Assembly (NCBI GenBank): GCA_026214975.1
Contig: CM047805.1
Span: 115,191,845 to 115,255,844, forward strand
Length of the DNA stretch: 64,000 bases
Reading direction: 5' to 3'
Origin: Gentiana macrophylla
Lineage: Eukaryota > Streptophyta > Magnoliopsida > Gentianales > Gentianaceae
The notes under the pieces are model-generated. The model ran no database searches and was not told the origin of the DNA. It saw only the letters and a program-made list of their open reading frames with translations. Shown piece after piece: positions 9,729 to 20,896 of this stretch. The translations under genes were made by a program, and so were the position numbers. How positions within the stretch are numbered: position 1 is the stretch's first letter; each line of letters starts with the position of its first letter.

Positions 9729-11207
9729 ATGGCCTTCACCCGAGTTGAACCTGGAATGATCATCTCACTTGATCAATTCATTGCTAAATACACTGATCAG
9801 ACTCTCGCCAAGGAAACTGCAACAAAAATTCATGAAATCAAGGGTTTGGAATAGGTGTTCAACATTAATCTGCAAAGTGTTTGTCTGGTCGGTATTGGAG
9901 ACTTCTATGAATTTGGAAAGATGTCCATAGAAGGAGAAGATGTTCACACTCTCTCAACCACTGTTAATGGAAAGGAAATTCAAGTCACTGAAGATCGAAT
10001 AGCAGATATCTTTGGCTTCGACAAATCTAGATGTTCAGCATCGATCAAATTGAGTAAAGAGCAGAAAGAGAAATTATGGAAAGTTATTGCAATTAATTCA
10101 GAATCACCAGTCTTGCAGACTAGAAGCACAAGTCTTCTCAAACCTGAATTCAATTTTCTTACCAAGATGTAGGCAAATTGCGTGATTGGAAACACAGGAA
10201 ACTTTAGCAATATCTCCGGCACCAAATTGGATCTACTGTACGTCATTTGGTTCAAAGAAAATTTCAACTTGCAAAGGTACATTCTGGATCAACTAATGGT
10301 CCAATTCTTTGATGTACCCAAGAAGAAGACTGATGTGATGAAATGCAGATTTTATCATAAGAAGACTCTTTCTATAATAGTTCAATGAATTCTTGACCAT
10401 TTTGGAATTGCAAAGAAAAAGGAAACTGCAATTGTAGACGGGAAAATTGCAACCAAAGAAGAAAAACCTGGAAGGAGGAAAGCGGAGGGTTCTGAAATCA
10501 AACCTAAGAAGAAAAGCAGAAGATCAAAGAAACCTCGAACCCAGCCAAATGAGGTTTTGAACAAGTTGATGAACTAAGAGAAAAAGAAGAGATTTGGAAG
10601 CTTCAATTCAAGCAAAATTGCGTAAATCAGTAAAGAAGGTTTTGGAGCCTTTGCGGCCAAAATCCGCTACTTGATCATTGAAAGCTCCGCAAAGAAATTG
10701 AGAACTGAAGTAACCTCCACAAAACCAGGCCGAACTGAGAAAGTCACTACTGAGAAGGAAACCACTGTTAGAGAAGAAGTTGTTCCTTCACTATCAGAAA
10801 CTGAAACTCAGAAGGAAGCTGTCACTCAGGAGGGACAGACCCTGAGAGATGAGGTTGATGTTGAAGAAACTGAAACTGACAGTGAGGAAAGGTTGATTGA
10901 CTTAGAGACAATGACCATGCTCAAGCTACTCTCCATGTCTAGATCCACAACACAAAAATCAGCATCTAGAGTTGAGTATGAGGATTCATTCAAAAATGCT
11001 GAAGCTGAGGAAAAATATCTTGCTGAAATTGAATCCAGACCAGCACAAGTCATCACTCTAGATGAGCTTGTTAGTGAAGAAGAAATTGTTCAGAAAGAAA
11101 AGAAAGGAGAGGAATCAGTTGAACCAGCAAAAGATCAGGTTGTTGAACCTGAAGAGGAACCACTTGCTGAATTGGAATTGGAGTCAACAAAAGAACAAGT
11201 TACTGAT
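9729..11207 (+). pseudogene. Element A extra (env-position) ORF, 5' segment
   Basis: A single frame runs from ATG 9729 to the B insertion at 11207 with no frameshift, but it is broken by stops at about 9852 (TAG), 10170 (TAG), 10386 (TGA), 10575 (TAA) and 10623 (TAA). It has three parts. The N-terminal domain contains TVNGKEIQVTEDRIADIFGFD. A segment near 10220-10400 (LDLLYVIWFKENFNLQRYILD) resembles the plant transposon-associated domain in B and C. After a lysine-rich linker comes a long acidic, E/T-rich stretch. Location after pol and before the 3' LTR matches the extra ORF of SIRE-type elements. Function is unknown. There is no clear signal peptide, so a true envelope role is not supported. 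Confidence 0.65.
11203..11207. repeat. Target-site duplication CTGAT, left copy (element B)
   Basis: CTGAT precedes the B LTR start and recurs at 25026-25030 after the B LTR end. Confidence 0.92.
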
Positions 11208-12933
11208 TGTTGGTCCCTTGAAAAGGCTTTGGTTAAGTTTAGAGGGGGGGTGAATAAACTTAACACTTAAAACTTTTGGAGTTAACAAATTCTGCAACTT
11301 CAGCAGACTCACTGATACTTCAATGAGTCTCTGTTGAGACCTCGAGAACTTCTTTGATAAAATGAGTTCATCTTGTGATTCGATTCTTTGAATTTGTGCA
11401 AATGGAATAATATCAAAATTAAGCCTTGTTACTTGTTGTTAAGTATGATACCAAGTATTTGATACTCAGTGGTGTATGTGTGTGATTTCAGTTGCTAGAT
11501 TCAGTAGGTTGATGTGTAAAATAAACTAAGTGCAGAATGTAAATGCTGAAAGTAAATAGGCAGTTTTATAGTGGTTCCAGGTGGTGTAATCCTGTCAGTC
11601 CACTCTTCTCCTGTGATGTTGGAGGAAATTCACTAGAGATCATTGGTGTAGCTTTTACAAAGATTCCTAAGTTGTTTGTCCTTCACCAATAACTATGGCT
11701 TCACAAACTGAAAACTGGGAACAGGTAGGATTGCTGCTCCTGAGTCTTCCATTGGTCCTTGAAGGGTAGGATTGCCTCTTCACCACGCCTCCACCACAAA
11801 CAACGATCTTTCACACTCCAACAGATGCTTCACTTTGTCTTCAAGAGAGTTCTTTATAAAATAATGATTGAATCAAATAAATGATTCAGTTTTAGCAGCT
11901 TGATTAGGATGAAGTAATCAGTAGCTTGCAGGCTTCAAGTGTGTATGCTTGATATAGCTTGAATGTAGAATACACTTGAAGAAATTCTCTGGATCAGTAG
12001 CTTTATGCTCAGTAAGTTCAGTAGGGTGTTTTTCAGCTCAGTATTATTTCTTCAAAATTTGTTATTTTTCAGCATCTTGTTTCTGAGTTGAAAGTCCTCT
12101 ATTTATATGTAGGAATGCATGTGACTTGTATTTAAAATTCAAATGTAACCGTTCCTTGTTTTTGTCCCATCTGATTTGCGTTCTGTCACTATTCATATGA
12201 CTGACACTGTTAGAATTCCTTTTTGACAGTGCAGTCTGTCCACCCTTTTGACTTGTATCCAATGGATAAAAACATAAATCATCCTAACGTCTTTTTAATC
12301 TCAGCCTTTGATTTTCTTGATAAGTCAGAGGTAGTTGGCTGTCCTTATCCATGTAATCTTCCAATATAATCTTGATTTAAACGAGGTATATATATTAGCA
12401 GGAGTTCATCGATCTCTTTGAAGTACCTATATATCGATCATTTGAAACGACAATTTCTTTGTGTATAAAATGTAATGCAGCTAATTTCTTTTATCTAACT
12501 TTTATTTGTGAAGTTAGATTACACATTTTTAATTATAACCAAGTTCCAAACATCATCCAACTTATGGAACTTAGACCTTCTACACAAGGTATATGTAATC
12601 AGTTTAGGTCATCACAGACTTGCCTAAATTTTGATTCCATATCCTTGACTTTAATTACTAAGTTTGATCCCTTAGCCTTCAGAATCGAGTTTGAGCCCTC
12701 ACCTTCTCAGTCTACGGTCTTAGGTTCTCGACTAGTCTACTGACCTATCTACCCTACTGACCTAGATTAGTCTGCTGACAGAAGTCAGCTGACTATTACA
12801 ATGCTTGTTTGATCAAACCTATTTATGAATCAAACTCTAATAAACCTATACAATTGATCTAGACATATTTTTGCCTTTGCACTATAACAGCTAGTATGGC
12901 ACTCATCATCAAAACTAAGAAATAAGTCCAACA
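11208..12933 (-). mobile_element. Element B 3' LTR
   Basis: This 1,726-bp LTR pairs with 23314-25025. On the minus strand it starts TGTTGGACTTATTT and ends GGGACCAACA. A minus-strand TATAAATAG box is at 12100-12107. It is nearly identical to its partner over long stretches, for example 12065-12180, but differs in clusters at CTG/CAG sites. Its start and end also resemble element A's LTR, so A and B are related families. Confidence 0.93.
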
Positions 12934-12950
12934 ATTTCCCCCTTTTTGGT
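12934..12950 (-). other. Element B polypurine tract
   Basis: On the minus strand, CCAAAAAGGGGGAAAT runs directly into the LTR start TGTTGG. This is a typical plus-strand primer for plant Copia elements of this group. Confidence 0.8.
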
Positions 12951-13094
12951 GATGATGCCACTACCCTCACCTAATCAGCAAAGCAAAAAGATTAAGACAA
13001 AAACAGAACAAATATTCATCTTTCATTAAAATCATTTGTTCAAAGCTATTACAAACTAGATATAGCAAAGATAAAGTAATGTAGGTATGCTGAT

Positions 13095-13880
13095 CTATTG
13101 TCTCTTTTCTTTTTCTTGTCTAGCCTTCTCAGCTTGCTCTTGATAGGAGCTGATTTGTTCTATCATATCCCTCATCCACTCATTTTCAATCAAAGTAAAA
13201 TCAATGTATGGATTAACTTGTTTCCACCAGTTCCAAGCTTCAGGCAGGATAAGATTGATATCATTCACTCTGAATCCAAACTTCATGTACAGTTCCTTGA
13301 ATTCATCAAGTGAGTCCTTTGCTTTTGTGATAGGTAAGATCCTATCACCTCTGCCACTTCTTCCACCTCTGCCACCTCTGCCTCCTCTGTAAGTTGCCCT
13401 TAAGGCTTTGACTCTTGTTTCCCAAAATTTCAATGCCAAGAAAGAGTTTAGACCTTCAAGATATCCCATGTCATGATAAGGTCTCCTTCTGTTATAGTAT
13501 TCTTTCTTGTATTGTCTAAGGAGATCATCAGTAAGTTGAACTCTGCCAGATGCAGGTTGCCTGAGAGCATTGATCTCATCCTCCCATCTTTTCTTTGCAA
13601 AGAGTCTTGTAGCCTCTTTTGCTGCAGCTGATTGGCCCTCTTCCCCCTTAGTGACATCATCAACAAAACGGGATATGAGGCCATGAATACCTTCCTGTGA
13701 GATGACCACTCTATTCAATTGACCTTCTATAACTCCAGTTCTTGTATCAATTGCAGTAATCCTTGATTGCAGGGTCTCCTCCAGCAGATTGATTCTTTCA
13801 GTAAGTTTGGGATCAGGCAAAGCAGGTTGTTGTGCAGCAGCAGGCTCAGCAGAGTTTAGGTGTAGTAGCAAGGTTGTCAA
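13095..13880 (-). pseudogene. Element B extra ORF, C-terminal segment (coiled coil + RGG box)
   Basis: This is the longest clean part of the extra ORF (261 codons, ending in TAG at 13095-13097). Its N-terminal half has heptad-like L/I spacing (LTERINLLEETLQSRITAID), suggesting a coiled coil. A glycine/arginine run, GGRGGRGGRSGRG, is encoded near 13350-13390; RGG boxes commonly bind RNA. It ends in a basic/acidic helix (EQAEKARQEKEKRQ). The combination suggests an RNA-binding, self-associating accessory protein rather than a membrane envelope protein. That role is inference; no known family was recognised. Confidence 0.6.
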
Positions 13881-14220
13881 GTTTCTGATGGATGGAAATA
13901 AGTTGGTCTTCGAAACTTATCTTTCAAAGTATTCCTTGCTTGATTCCTCTTACATCTAGCATCATGTCATTGATGAGATTTTGAGTGGATGCAAAATTTA
14001 AAGCAATCAGATCGGCAGATTGTCATTTTCATTTAACAGTTCATCGCTTCTTCAAATCTCTGTTCTTGTCTCTGTCTCGATTGAGTCCTTAATCGTTGCA
14101 TATCATGCCTCACAGTTCTTAACTCATTCAACACCTCAATCGGCACTTCACTTGGTCATCCTTCCACCAAGAGCTTCATCAAGAGCTCCTCAACATTGTA
14201 CTGTGGCCTCGATTGCTTAC

Positions 14221-14973
14221 TTACACCACTGCCCAACTCCTATCTAGACCAGCAGGATTAGGTCCTTCATATTCCTCCAGAATAGGATCAAGGGCAGGTT
14301 CCTCAAAAACAGGTACAAATGCCTGAGGTGGATCAACAATAACATTTTCTTCTTCAGGCATCTGAAACTCCTCATCACTAAAGTCAAAGTCCAGCAGCTG
14401 CTCATCCTTATTAACAGCAGTCTGCTGACCATCTTTCCCTTCAATGGTCTTGTCTCCAGTAGGCTCCACTACAGCAGCCTTACCAGCAACAGCAGGGGTT
14501 TCCTCCAAACCCAAAGTTTGTTCCAACCTTTGTCTAGGTGCTGTTTGAGACTCAGCAGCCTGTACCTCATGTTCCAACCTTTGTTCAGGTGCTGTTTGTA
14601 GCCCAGCAACCTGTACCTCCTCTTCAATTCTCTGTGGATTGAATATAGCCTCATTATCCACTTGGAATCCTTCTACATGACCAATATTGTGCAGGATGAT
14701 GGCAGTTTTAGTAAGAATGCCCTCAAAGTCAAATCCATCTTGATATTCAATGGACTCTTCTGAACTGGCACTAGGTTCATTGAAATCAGTAACCTTTTCT
14801 CCATCCAAATCCTCACTCTGTTCAGCTTCAGTTTGTGCAGTAGGCTCTACAACATGGAATGTAGAAGATTCATCAGCTAGCCTACCAGCACTCAAATTAA
14901 TTCCTTCATTGATCAATGCCTCTAGATCATCCATGGTGAGATCCTGTAGATCCTCATCCATCTCACCGATCAT
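14221..14973 (-). pseudogene. Element B extra ORF, acidic middle segment
   Basis: This 250-codon open stretch is strongly acidic (MDEDLQDLTMDDLEALINEG, FDFSDEEFQMPEEE) and low in hydrophobic residues, so it is probably disordered. It contains two tandem 17-residue units of the type VQVAGLQTAPEQRLEHE, encoded by 51-bp direct repeats. A similar acidic middle exists in element A's extra ORF. Frameshifts separate it from the neighbouring segments. No enzymatic motif is visible. Confidence 0.55.
14521..14622 (-). repeat. Two 51-bp tandem repeats in extra ORF
   Basis: Units 14521-14571 and 14572-14622 both begin TTCCAACCTTTG and contain AGGTGCTGTTTG. They encode adjacent 17-residue repeats in the acidic segment. 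Length is a multiple of three, so the frame is kept. Confidence 0.7.
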
Positions 14974-15226
14974 TGGCCTCTCGGCAGACTTACGATCTCG
15001 AGTGGGTTCTCGCTTCTATGATATCGGTGGCTTCTTGACCAAGAGCTTCAGCTTGTTGTTTCAGAGCCACTCCACTTTGGTCTCCCCATGAAACATAGGG
15101 GTATCATCATCGTAATCGATGAATCAGCATGCAGTGTAAACTTTGGATCTCTCGAACATAATAGCTCCACTTTTCTTTCCTTCATCCAAAAGATCCATCA
15201 CCGGATTGCAAAGATGTTAGTGTCTA

Positions 15227-15775
15227 TTAAATCCAACAGTCGTCCACACCTAGTCGCTCAAATGCCCATTCTTCAAATCCACTCATTGGATCAGCAGCTG
15301 GTTTCTGTCTCTTGTAGAATCCAAACTTCCACTGAAAGTAGTTTTGCACCTTTTTGACGTTAGGATCTACTTTGCCCTTTCTAGATGCCTTCTCATATGG
15401 CATAGATGGCTTTCTAATGGCAGATTCAGTAGCTTGCTGACCTCCAAAAGCTTCCACAAGTAAGTTCATGGTTTCTTCAACAGATATTCTAAAGTTAGTA
15501 GGTTGCTGAGGTTGTACATTTGTGCCTACTACTTCCATCTGTACCACACTTGGTTCCTCCTGACTTACATGCTCATCAGCAGGGTCAGCAGCAGACTGCT
15601 CTTCCCCCTGAGTTCTTGCCACATTTGCAGGGTCTTCAACCAAGTCTTCAATTACCTCTTCAACTACCACAGCAGGTTCAGGTTCGGTGGTTTGCTGTGG
15701 TTCTTCAGTAGATACTACAACAGAGCTCAGTGGTCGATGATCTGCAGATATCTTCAACAGATTGCTCAACAACAA
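15227..15775 (-). pseudogene. Element B extra ORF, E/P/Q-rich segment
   Basis: This 182-codon stretch is rich in E, P, Q and V in its first half. Its second half is more ordered (TNFRISVEETMNLLVEAFGG, then NYFQWKFGFYKRQKPAADP). It lies between the domain-bearing N-terminal part and the acidic middle. The boundaries are frameshifts and stops. Plus-strand open frames over the same bases (for example 15503-15814) are low-complexity shadows of these repeats. Confidence 0.5.
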
Positions 15776-15990
15776 CCTCGTCCAAAGATCGTAGACTTGA
15801 CAACCTCTTGGTGAGGAGTCAAGAATTCCACAGCTTGATTATGGTCAAGGGCTCGGCCTCAATAGCCTCTTCTTCCTCTTCTATCGACGCTTCCTCTTGG
15901 ATTCTTTGAGCTTCCAAGTTTTTTGATTCTTTTCCTTTTCCATGTTTTCGTTTATGAATGATTTCTTTTCTCCTCTTGGAAAGGGGTTCA

Positions 15991-17064
15991 TCATCTTTTC
16001 ACCACAGTAGAGACTTCTTTCATCGGCTTCCTTTTGTTGTTCCTCAAGATTTCAACAATCGTTCTTCTTGCAAAGAACAAAGAGTTCAGTAACCTCCACT
16101 GGACCTCAAGCAGACTCAAGCTGATGTGCGTTTGCTTCTTTGTTTTCTTTGAAGGCTTTGAAACTTGATTATCTTCCTTGTATCTCCATCCTTTCTTTCT
16201 CAAAGAGCTTTCTTTGGTGCAAAGAGGTTTAATGATTTCTTTTAGGTTGCTTGACATGCTCACCACCAAAGATCACCATCATCTCCACCATTATCATCAT
16301 CAACAAAGCTTCTCCAAAGAACTCTCTTCATCATCATCTAGACAGGAATAGCATAATCAATTTCCTTCTTATATCTAGATTGATTTATCTTTTCAGGTGC
16401 TACATCAGGGATTTCCAAATGATTCAGCAGGGTCTGAACCATCAATCCTAAGGGCAAGGCCTTGGATTTCCTCCTTCCCTCTTTTTCCTCCTTGAAAACC
16501 TTCTTCATATAGTGAATGAAGTAACCAGCCCAATCAAACTTCATGCTCCTGCAGATGATTATCATCAACTCTATCTTGGGTCCTGATAGAGTATCCATAC
16601 TTCCAACTAGTCCAAGTATGTTTTTAGCAATGAGTTTGCTCAGCAGACTGTATTCACTTCCAATATGTTTGCGATTGATGCCTAGAATGGATTTGGTGGT
16701 GCATTTGTTTTGATCTCGATCAACAAACGCCATTCTGTCCAATCCCATTGCTTGAGATTGACTCGAGCCATCCACTACTTCATCAAATCCAAAGACTTCC
16801 CTCGATGACTGGGAAACTTAAATTTCTTGCCCATTCAAATAGCTTTAAATGCTTGATTCCTTCCTGTATTTGAATGTTTCTCCAGAAACTGACAACATTT
16901 GTGTAAGAAATTGTCTCCAGTCTTATATTGAGCACATTCTCCAGACCGGCATATCTCCTTATTCTTTGACCAATGTTAATGGCCAGTTTAGTTCTGTTTG
17001 CATCCTCAACAAAGCCTCTAACACTTTGGCTTGATTCAATCTGGACATCAACCTTTTCCACCAT
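15991..17064 (-). pseudogene. Element B extra ORF, N-terminal segment with plant transposon-associated domain
   Basis: The ATG at 17064 opens a stretch to 16783 containing SFPVIEGSLW. After a frameshift, 16775-16338 contains LSKLIAKNILGLVGSMDTLS and IELMIIICRSMKFDWAGYFIHYMKK. This fits the pattern of the 'putative plant transposon protein' domain: hydrophobic helix, I/F-D-W/V-G, helix, basic linker, L-L-H. A lysine-rich stretch follows (16269-15991). Segments in A (about 10220) and C (about 50450-50660) fit the same pattern. Function of this domain is not established. Confidence 0.6.
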
Positions 17065-17179
17065 TTGTATAAGAAGAATAAGATGAAGAAGATTGATTCT
17101 CAAATCTGTGTTCACACAGTGTAGAAATCGTAGTGATAAAGCAGATTTGCAAGTAGAGAATCTGCTGTGTGATAGCCCG

Positions 17180-17187
17180 TATAAATA
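17180..17187 (-). promoter_or_regulatory. Putative internal TATA box upstream of B extra ORF
   Basis: On the minus strand the bases read TATTTATA, 116 bp before the ATG at 17064 and after the pol stop at 17726. A leader without long ORFs lies between. The arrangement parallels element A (TATAAATA 109 bp before its ATG). Confidence 0.4.
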
Positions 17188-17199
17188 GACAGTGATTAG

Positions 17200-17725
17200 T
17201 TGTAACTGTCAGTTCACGTACATTGATGCTTGACCACGATTAATCTGGATAAATGCTGTCTTGACACGTGGCCCCATTACTCCTCCATAACGTTTGTAAC
17301 CGTTAGATCATGTTAACCATGGTAATAAAGGATAGAATAAATATCCCGCCAAACTGCTTTTTGACTTTAATAAAATGTGGTCGAGTAACGTTCCATTCAA
17401 AGCAGGTGATCCTCAACAGGTGGGCTCGGGTGTCTGTGGCGATAAATAGGCTTCAATGACTCACCGACATAAGTACTCTGCTGATCCTTGTTTTCTTCTT
17501 GTTTTGTTCAATTGATAATACAAGATGAAGTTTAACACCAATGACTGATCTGTCAAGTGAGCTCACCCAACATGACAAAGACCAATCCTCTTGCCAACCT
17601 CATTTGCTCAATTGTCCAAACATAAGTACATGGAATTGTTGATACCAATGACTAATCTGCTAAGTGAGCTCACCCAACATAGCAAAGACTAATCCCCTTG
17701 GTGAATTCAAGACAATTGTTGATCA
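17200..17725 (-). other. Non-coding spacer between pol and extra ORF in B
   Basis: No ORF is supported. It holds two direct 57-bp repeats (17537-17593 and 17644-17700) sharing AAGTGAGCTCACCCAACAT, then the leader of the extra ORF. The spacer is long enough to contain an internal promoter or a splice acceptor. Confidence 0.55.
17537..17700. repeat. 57-bp direct repeat pair in B spacer
   Basis: Copies at 17537-17593 and 17644-17700 both run from ACCAATGACT to CTTG and share the core AAGTGAGCTCACCCAACAT, with a few substitutions. GAGCTC inside the core is palindromic. The copies are 107 bp apart. Confidence 0.75.
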
Positions 17726-19282
17726 TCAGTCAACTTTTATAATTCCAAGTTCAGTCCTTAGTTTAGCAAATCTTTCACTGTCAAGTGGTTTAGTGAAGAT
17801 ATCAGCAAGTTGATCTTCAGTGGGGATGTATAGAACCACCACATCTTTCTTTTCAACATGATCTCTTATAAAATGGTGTCTCACATCAATGTGCTTGGTT
17901 CTTGAGTGTAAAACATGATTTTCTGTGATTGCAATTGCACTTGTGTTATCACACATAATTGGAATTTCATTTTCTTCAATTCCATAATCCCTTAATTGTT
18001 GTCTTAGCCATAGTACTTGTACACAGCAACTTCCAGCAGCAATGTATTCAGCTTCAGCAGTGGAAGTTGATATAGAATTCTATTTCTTGCTAAACCAGGA
18101 AACCAGTCTATTTCCCATTAACTGACAGGTTCCTGAGGTGCTTTTTCTATCAATCTTGCATCCAAAGATAATCGTAATCTGAGTAGGATATAACTTTGAA
18201 GCTTCCTTCCTTGGAATACCATATCCCTACTCCCAAAGTCTCTTTTAGATACTTGAGAATTCTCTTGACTGCACCTAAATGACTTTCTTTAGGTTTAGAT
18301 TGAAATCTTGCACAAACACCTACATCAAAGGATATATCAGTCTCTTTGGCGATTAGAGTGCAAAGAGACGCCTATCATCCTTCTCGTATAAGGTCCGATC
18401 AACATCTTTGCCTTCTTTATCTTCATCCATCGATATTTGTACTCATAGGAGTTGAATTCTTAGTCTTTGTTTTCCATACCAAACTTCTTCAAAGAACTCC
18501 TTGGTATACTTGGTTTGATGAATGAAGATTCCATCTTTCATCTGTTTAACTTGCAATCCCAAAAAGTAATTCATTTCTCCCATCATACTCATTTGGAATT
18601 TGCTCTTCACTAGATTTGCAAATTTTTCACAAAGTAAATCATTTGAGTAACCAAATATTATGTCATCCACATAAATTTGTACCAACAGGTGTTGTCCCCT
18701 TCACCTGGTTACGAAAAGTGTCTTGTCAATAGTGCCTTTAGTAAAACCATTATCCACCAAGAATTGAGATAGAGTCTCATACCATGCTCTTGGTGCTTGT
18801 TTCAATCCATAAAGTGCTTTGTTGAGTCTATACACTTTATCTTCTTGATCTTTAACTTCAAATCCAGGAGGTTGCTGTACATACACTTCCTCCTCTAAAA
18901 TGCCATTCAAAAATGCACTTTTGACATCCATTTTATATACCTTGAAGTTCTTATATGCAGCATGTGCCAAGAATAATTTGATAGCTTCCAATCTTGCAAC
19001 AGGTGCATAAGTTTCATCAAAATCTATTCCTTCTGCTTGAGAATAGCCTTTTGCAACTAGTCTGGCCTTGTTCCTTACAATGGTACCAGATTCATCAAGT
19101 TTATTTCTGTATACCCACTTAGTACCAATGATATTTGCATGACTTGGCCTTTCAACTAGTGTCCAAACTTGATTTATTTCAAATTCATTTAATTCTTCTT
19201 GCATAGCAATTATCCAATCTGGATCTGAAATTGCTTCTTCAACAACTTTAGGTTCCATTTGAGATAGAAAACAAGTAAACAT
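17726..19282 (-). pseudogene. Element B reverse transcriptase and RNase H
   Basis: Segment 19282-18701 shows the Copia RT start ([21 protein letters not shown]), then [40 protein letters not shown] and [12 protein letters not shown]. After a frameshift, 18685-18443 has the catalytic QIYVDDIIF and MNYFLGLQV. A heavily damaged stretch follows. Then 17956-17726 carries the RNase H tail (CDNTSAIAITENHVLHSRTKHIDVR, ADIFTKPL). The catalytic YVDD is present. At least two frameshifts plus scrambled sequence at 18060-18440 abolish function. Confidence 0.92.
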
Positions 19283-19494
19283 TGCTTCCAGGTTGTCTTC
19301 TAGTCCTCACACCTTGTTGTACATTGCCAATAACTTGTTCAACAGGTGATTCCTTAACCATTGTGGATTCTGATTATTTTGATTATCAGAACCTCATCTT
19401 CGATAGGTCTCATTGTAGCTTCTTCTACTGAGGGGTTCAAAGCAGATCCTTGAACCGCTTTAGTTGTTGCATCAATAACATTACCAGCAGGTGT

Positions 19495-20640
19495 TCAAGC
19501 GAGGGCGATGTCGTAAACTTTTAAGTCATTGAATCTTTCCAAATCTTCAACACAATCTGGATCATTGGTTTGTTGATTCTCAGCAGGTTCACAATCTTCA
19601 TCTTCCATACCAGTAAACTTAGGTTCATCAAACACAACATGGATTGTTTCTTCATGTTTTAGTGACCTTTTGTTCAGTACCCTGAATGCTCTGCTGACTG
19701 AAGAATATCCCAAGAAAATTCCTTCATCTGATTTTGGTTGGAATGTTTTCAAATGAACTTTGTGATTCAGGATAAAACACTTACTTCCAAATGGGTGGAA
19801 ATAGGATATGTTAGGTTTCCTTCCATTCCAAACCTCATAAGGTGTCTTCAGCAGCTTCTTGTTTACTGATGTTCTGTTTTGTGTATAGCATGCTGTATTG
19901 ACTGCTTCAGCCCAATATCTTTCAGGTAGCAAAGCTTCACAGATCATTGTTCTTCCTGCTTCCTTTAAAGTCCTGTTTCTTCTTTCAAAGAACCCATTTT
20001 CTTTGAGGTGTACCAGCAAGCAGACAAGTTGATGTAGTACACCATTGCATTCTGATATTCTCTTATTACTTTGTTGAGAAATTCAATACCCTGATCTGAT
20101 CTTATTTTTATTACTGTTAAACTTTTCTCATTTTGTAATCTCTTCAAAAGATTAGGCATGCTTTGAAGTGTTTCACTTTTCTTGTTCATAAAAATCACCC
20201 CAAGTGTACCTAGAGTAATCATCCACAACCACTAAGGTGTACTTCTTTCCTGTTACACTTGTTGGAGTTATTGGTCCAAAAAGATCAATATGCATCAGCT
20301 CCAACACTCTATTAGTTGATTGTTTGGTTTTTGACTTGAAGCTTGACTTTATCTGTTTACCCTGCTGACATGCATCACATATAGCATCCTTTTTGAATGT
20401 GATCTCAGGTAAACCAATCACCAGCTTCTTCTTCACCAACTGATTAATATCATCAAAGTTTAAATGATTCAACTTCTTGTGCCATAACCAATTGAGTTCG
20501 GACTTGGTATGCACAATCAGTGTGTTTCGAGGCAGTAGTAGACCAATCCACAACATACATATTCTCGTTGTCTTCTACCGCAAGTACAACTTGATCACCT
20601 CTTTCACCGATGACAATACAGCTTGTTTTTGTCAAAAGTG
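19495..20640 (-). pseudogene. Element B GAG-pre-integrase and integrase
   Basis: The zinc-binding part appears around 20470-20370 (LWHKKLNHLNFDDI...CDACQQGKQ). The core has HIDLFGPI and VVVDDYSRYTW, then IRSDQGIEFLN in the next frame. The third acidic residue comes in the RRNRTLKEAGRTM segment with its usual preceding E lost in a frameshift zone. The C-terminal TPYEVWNGRKPNISYFHPFGSKC and YSSVSRAFRVLN (19495-20019) are typical. Integrase inserts the cDNA. Two frameshifts (near 20170 and 20000) separate the pieces. Confidence 0.9.
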
Positions 20641-20896
20641 ACCTTGTATCCCCTTGTCACTGAATTGTCCGAAGGCTCGGTAAGTTGTAGTCCGATCCTT
20701 CCACATATGCAACATTCTTGATTGTAAGTCCATTCCTCACAAGTGTGCCATATCCTCTTGTATATCAGGTGTATTCTTGTTGCCAAAATTCACCCTTGGA
20801 CCATCTTTTGCCACAAAGTTTGTTAAATAATTGCTTATTCTTTGTCATATGTCCGAACATCCTTTGTCAAAGTACCAGACACCCTACAAAACAAAG
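20641..20896 (-). pseudogene. Element B protease region
   Basis: The stretch reads VWYFDKGCSD, corresponding to the Copia protease WYLDSGCSRHMT, with the catalytic DSG altered to DKG. Downstream are NFGNKNT and NGLTIKNVAYVEG motifs typical of this protease. Stops interrupt it. It follows the KQVWVPKMH end of gag. The S-to-K change may belong to the CTG/CG-type damage seen across the element. Confidence 0.7.

Noticed and set aside
15503..15814. Plus-strand ORFs over element B extra ORF
   Set aside because: Low-complexity shadows of the minus-strand E/P/Q-rich coding region.
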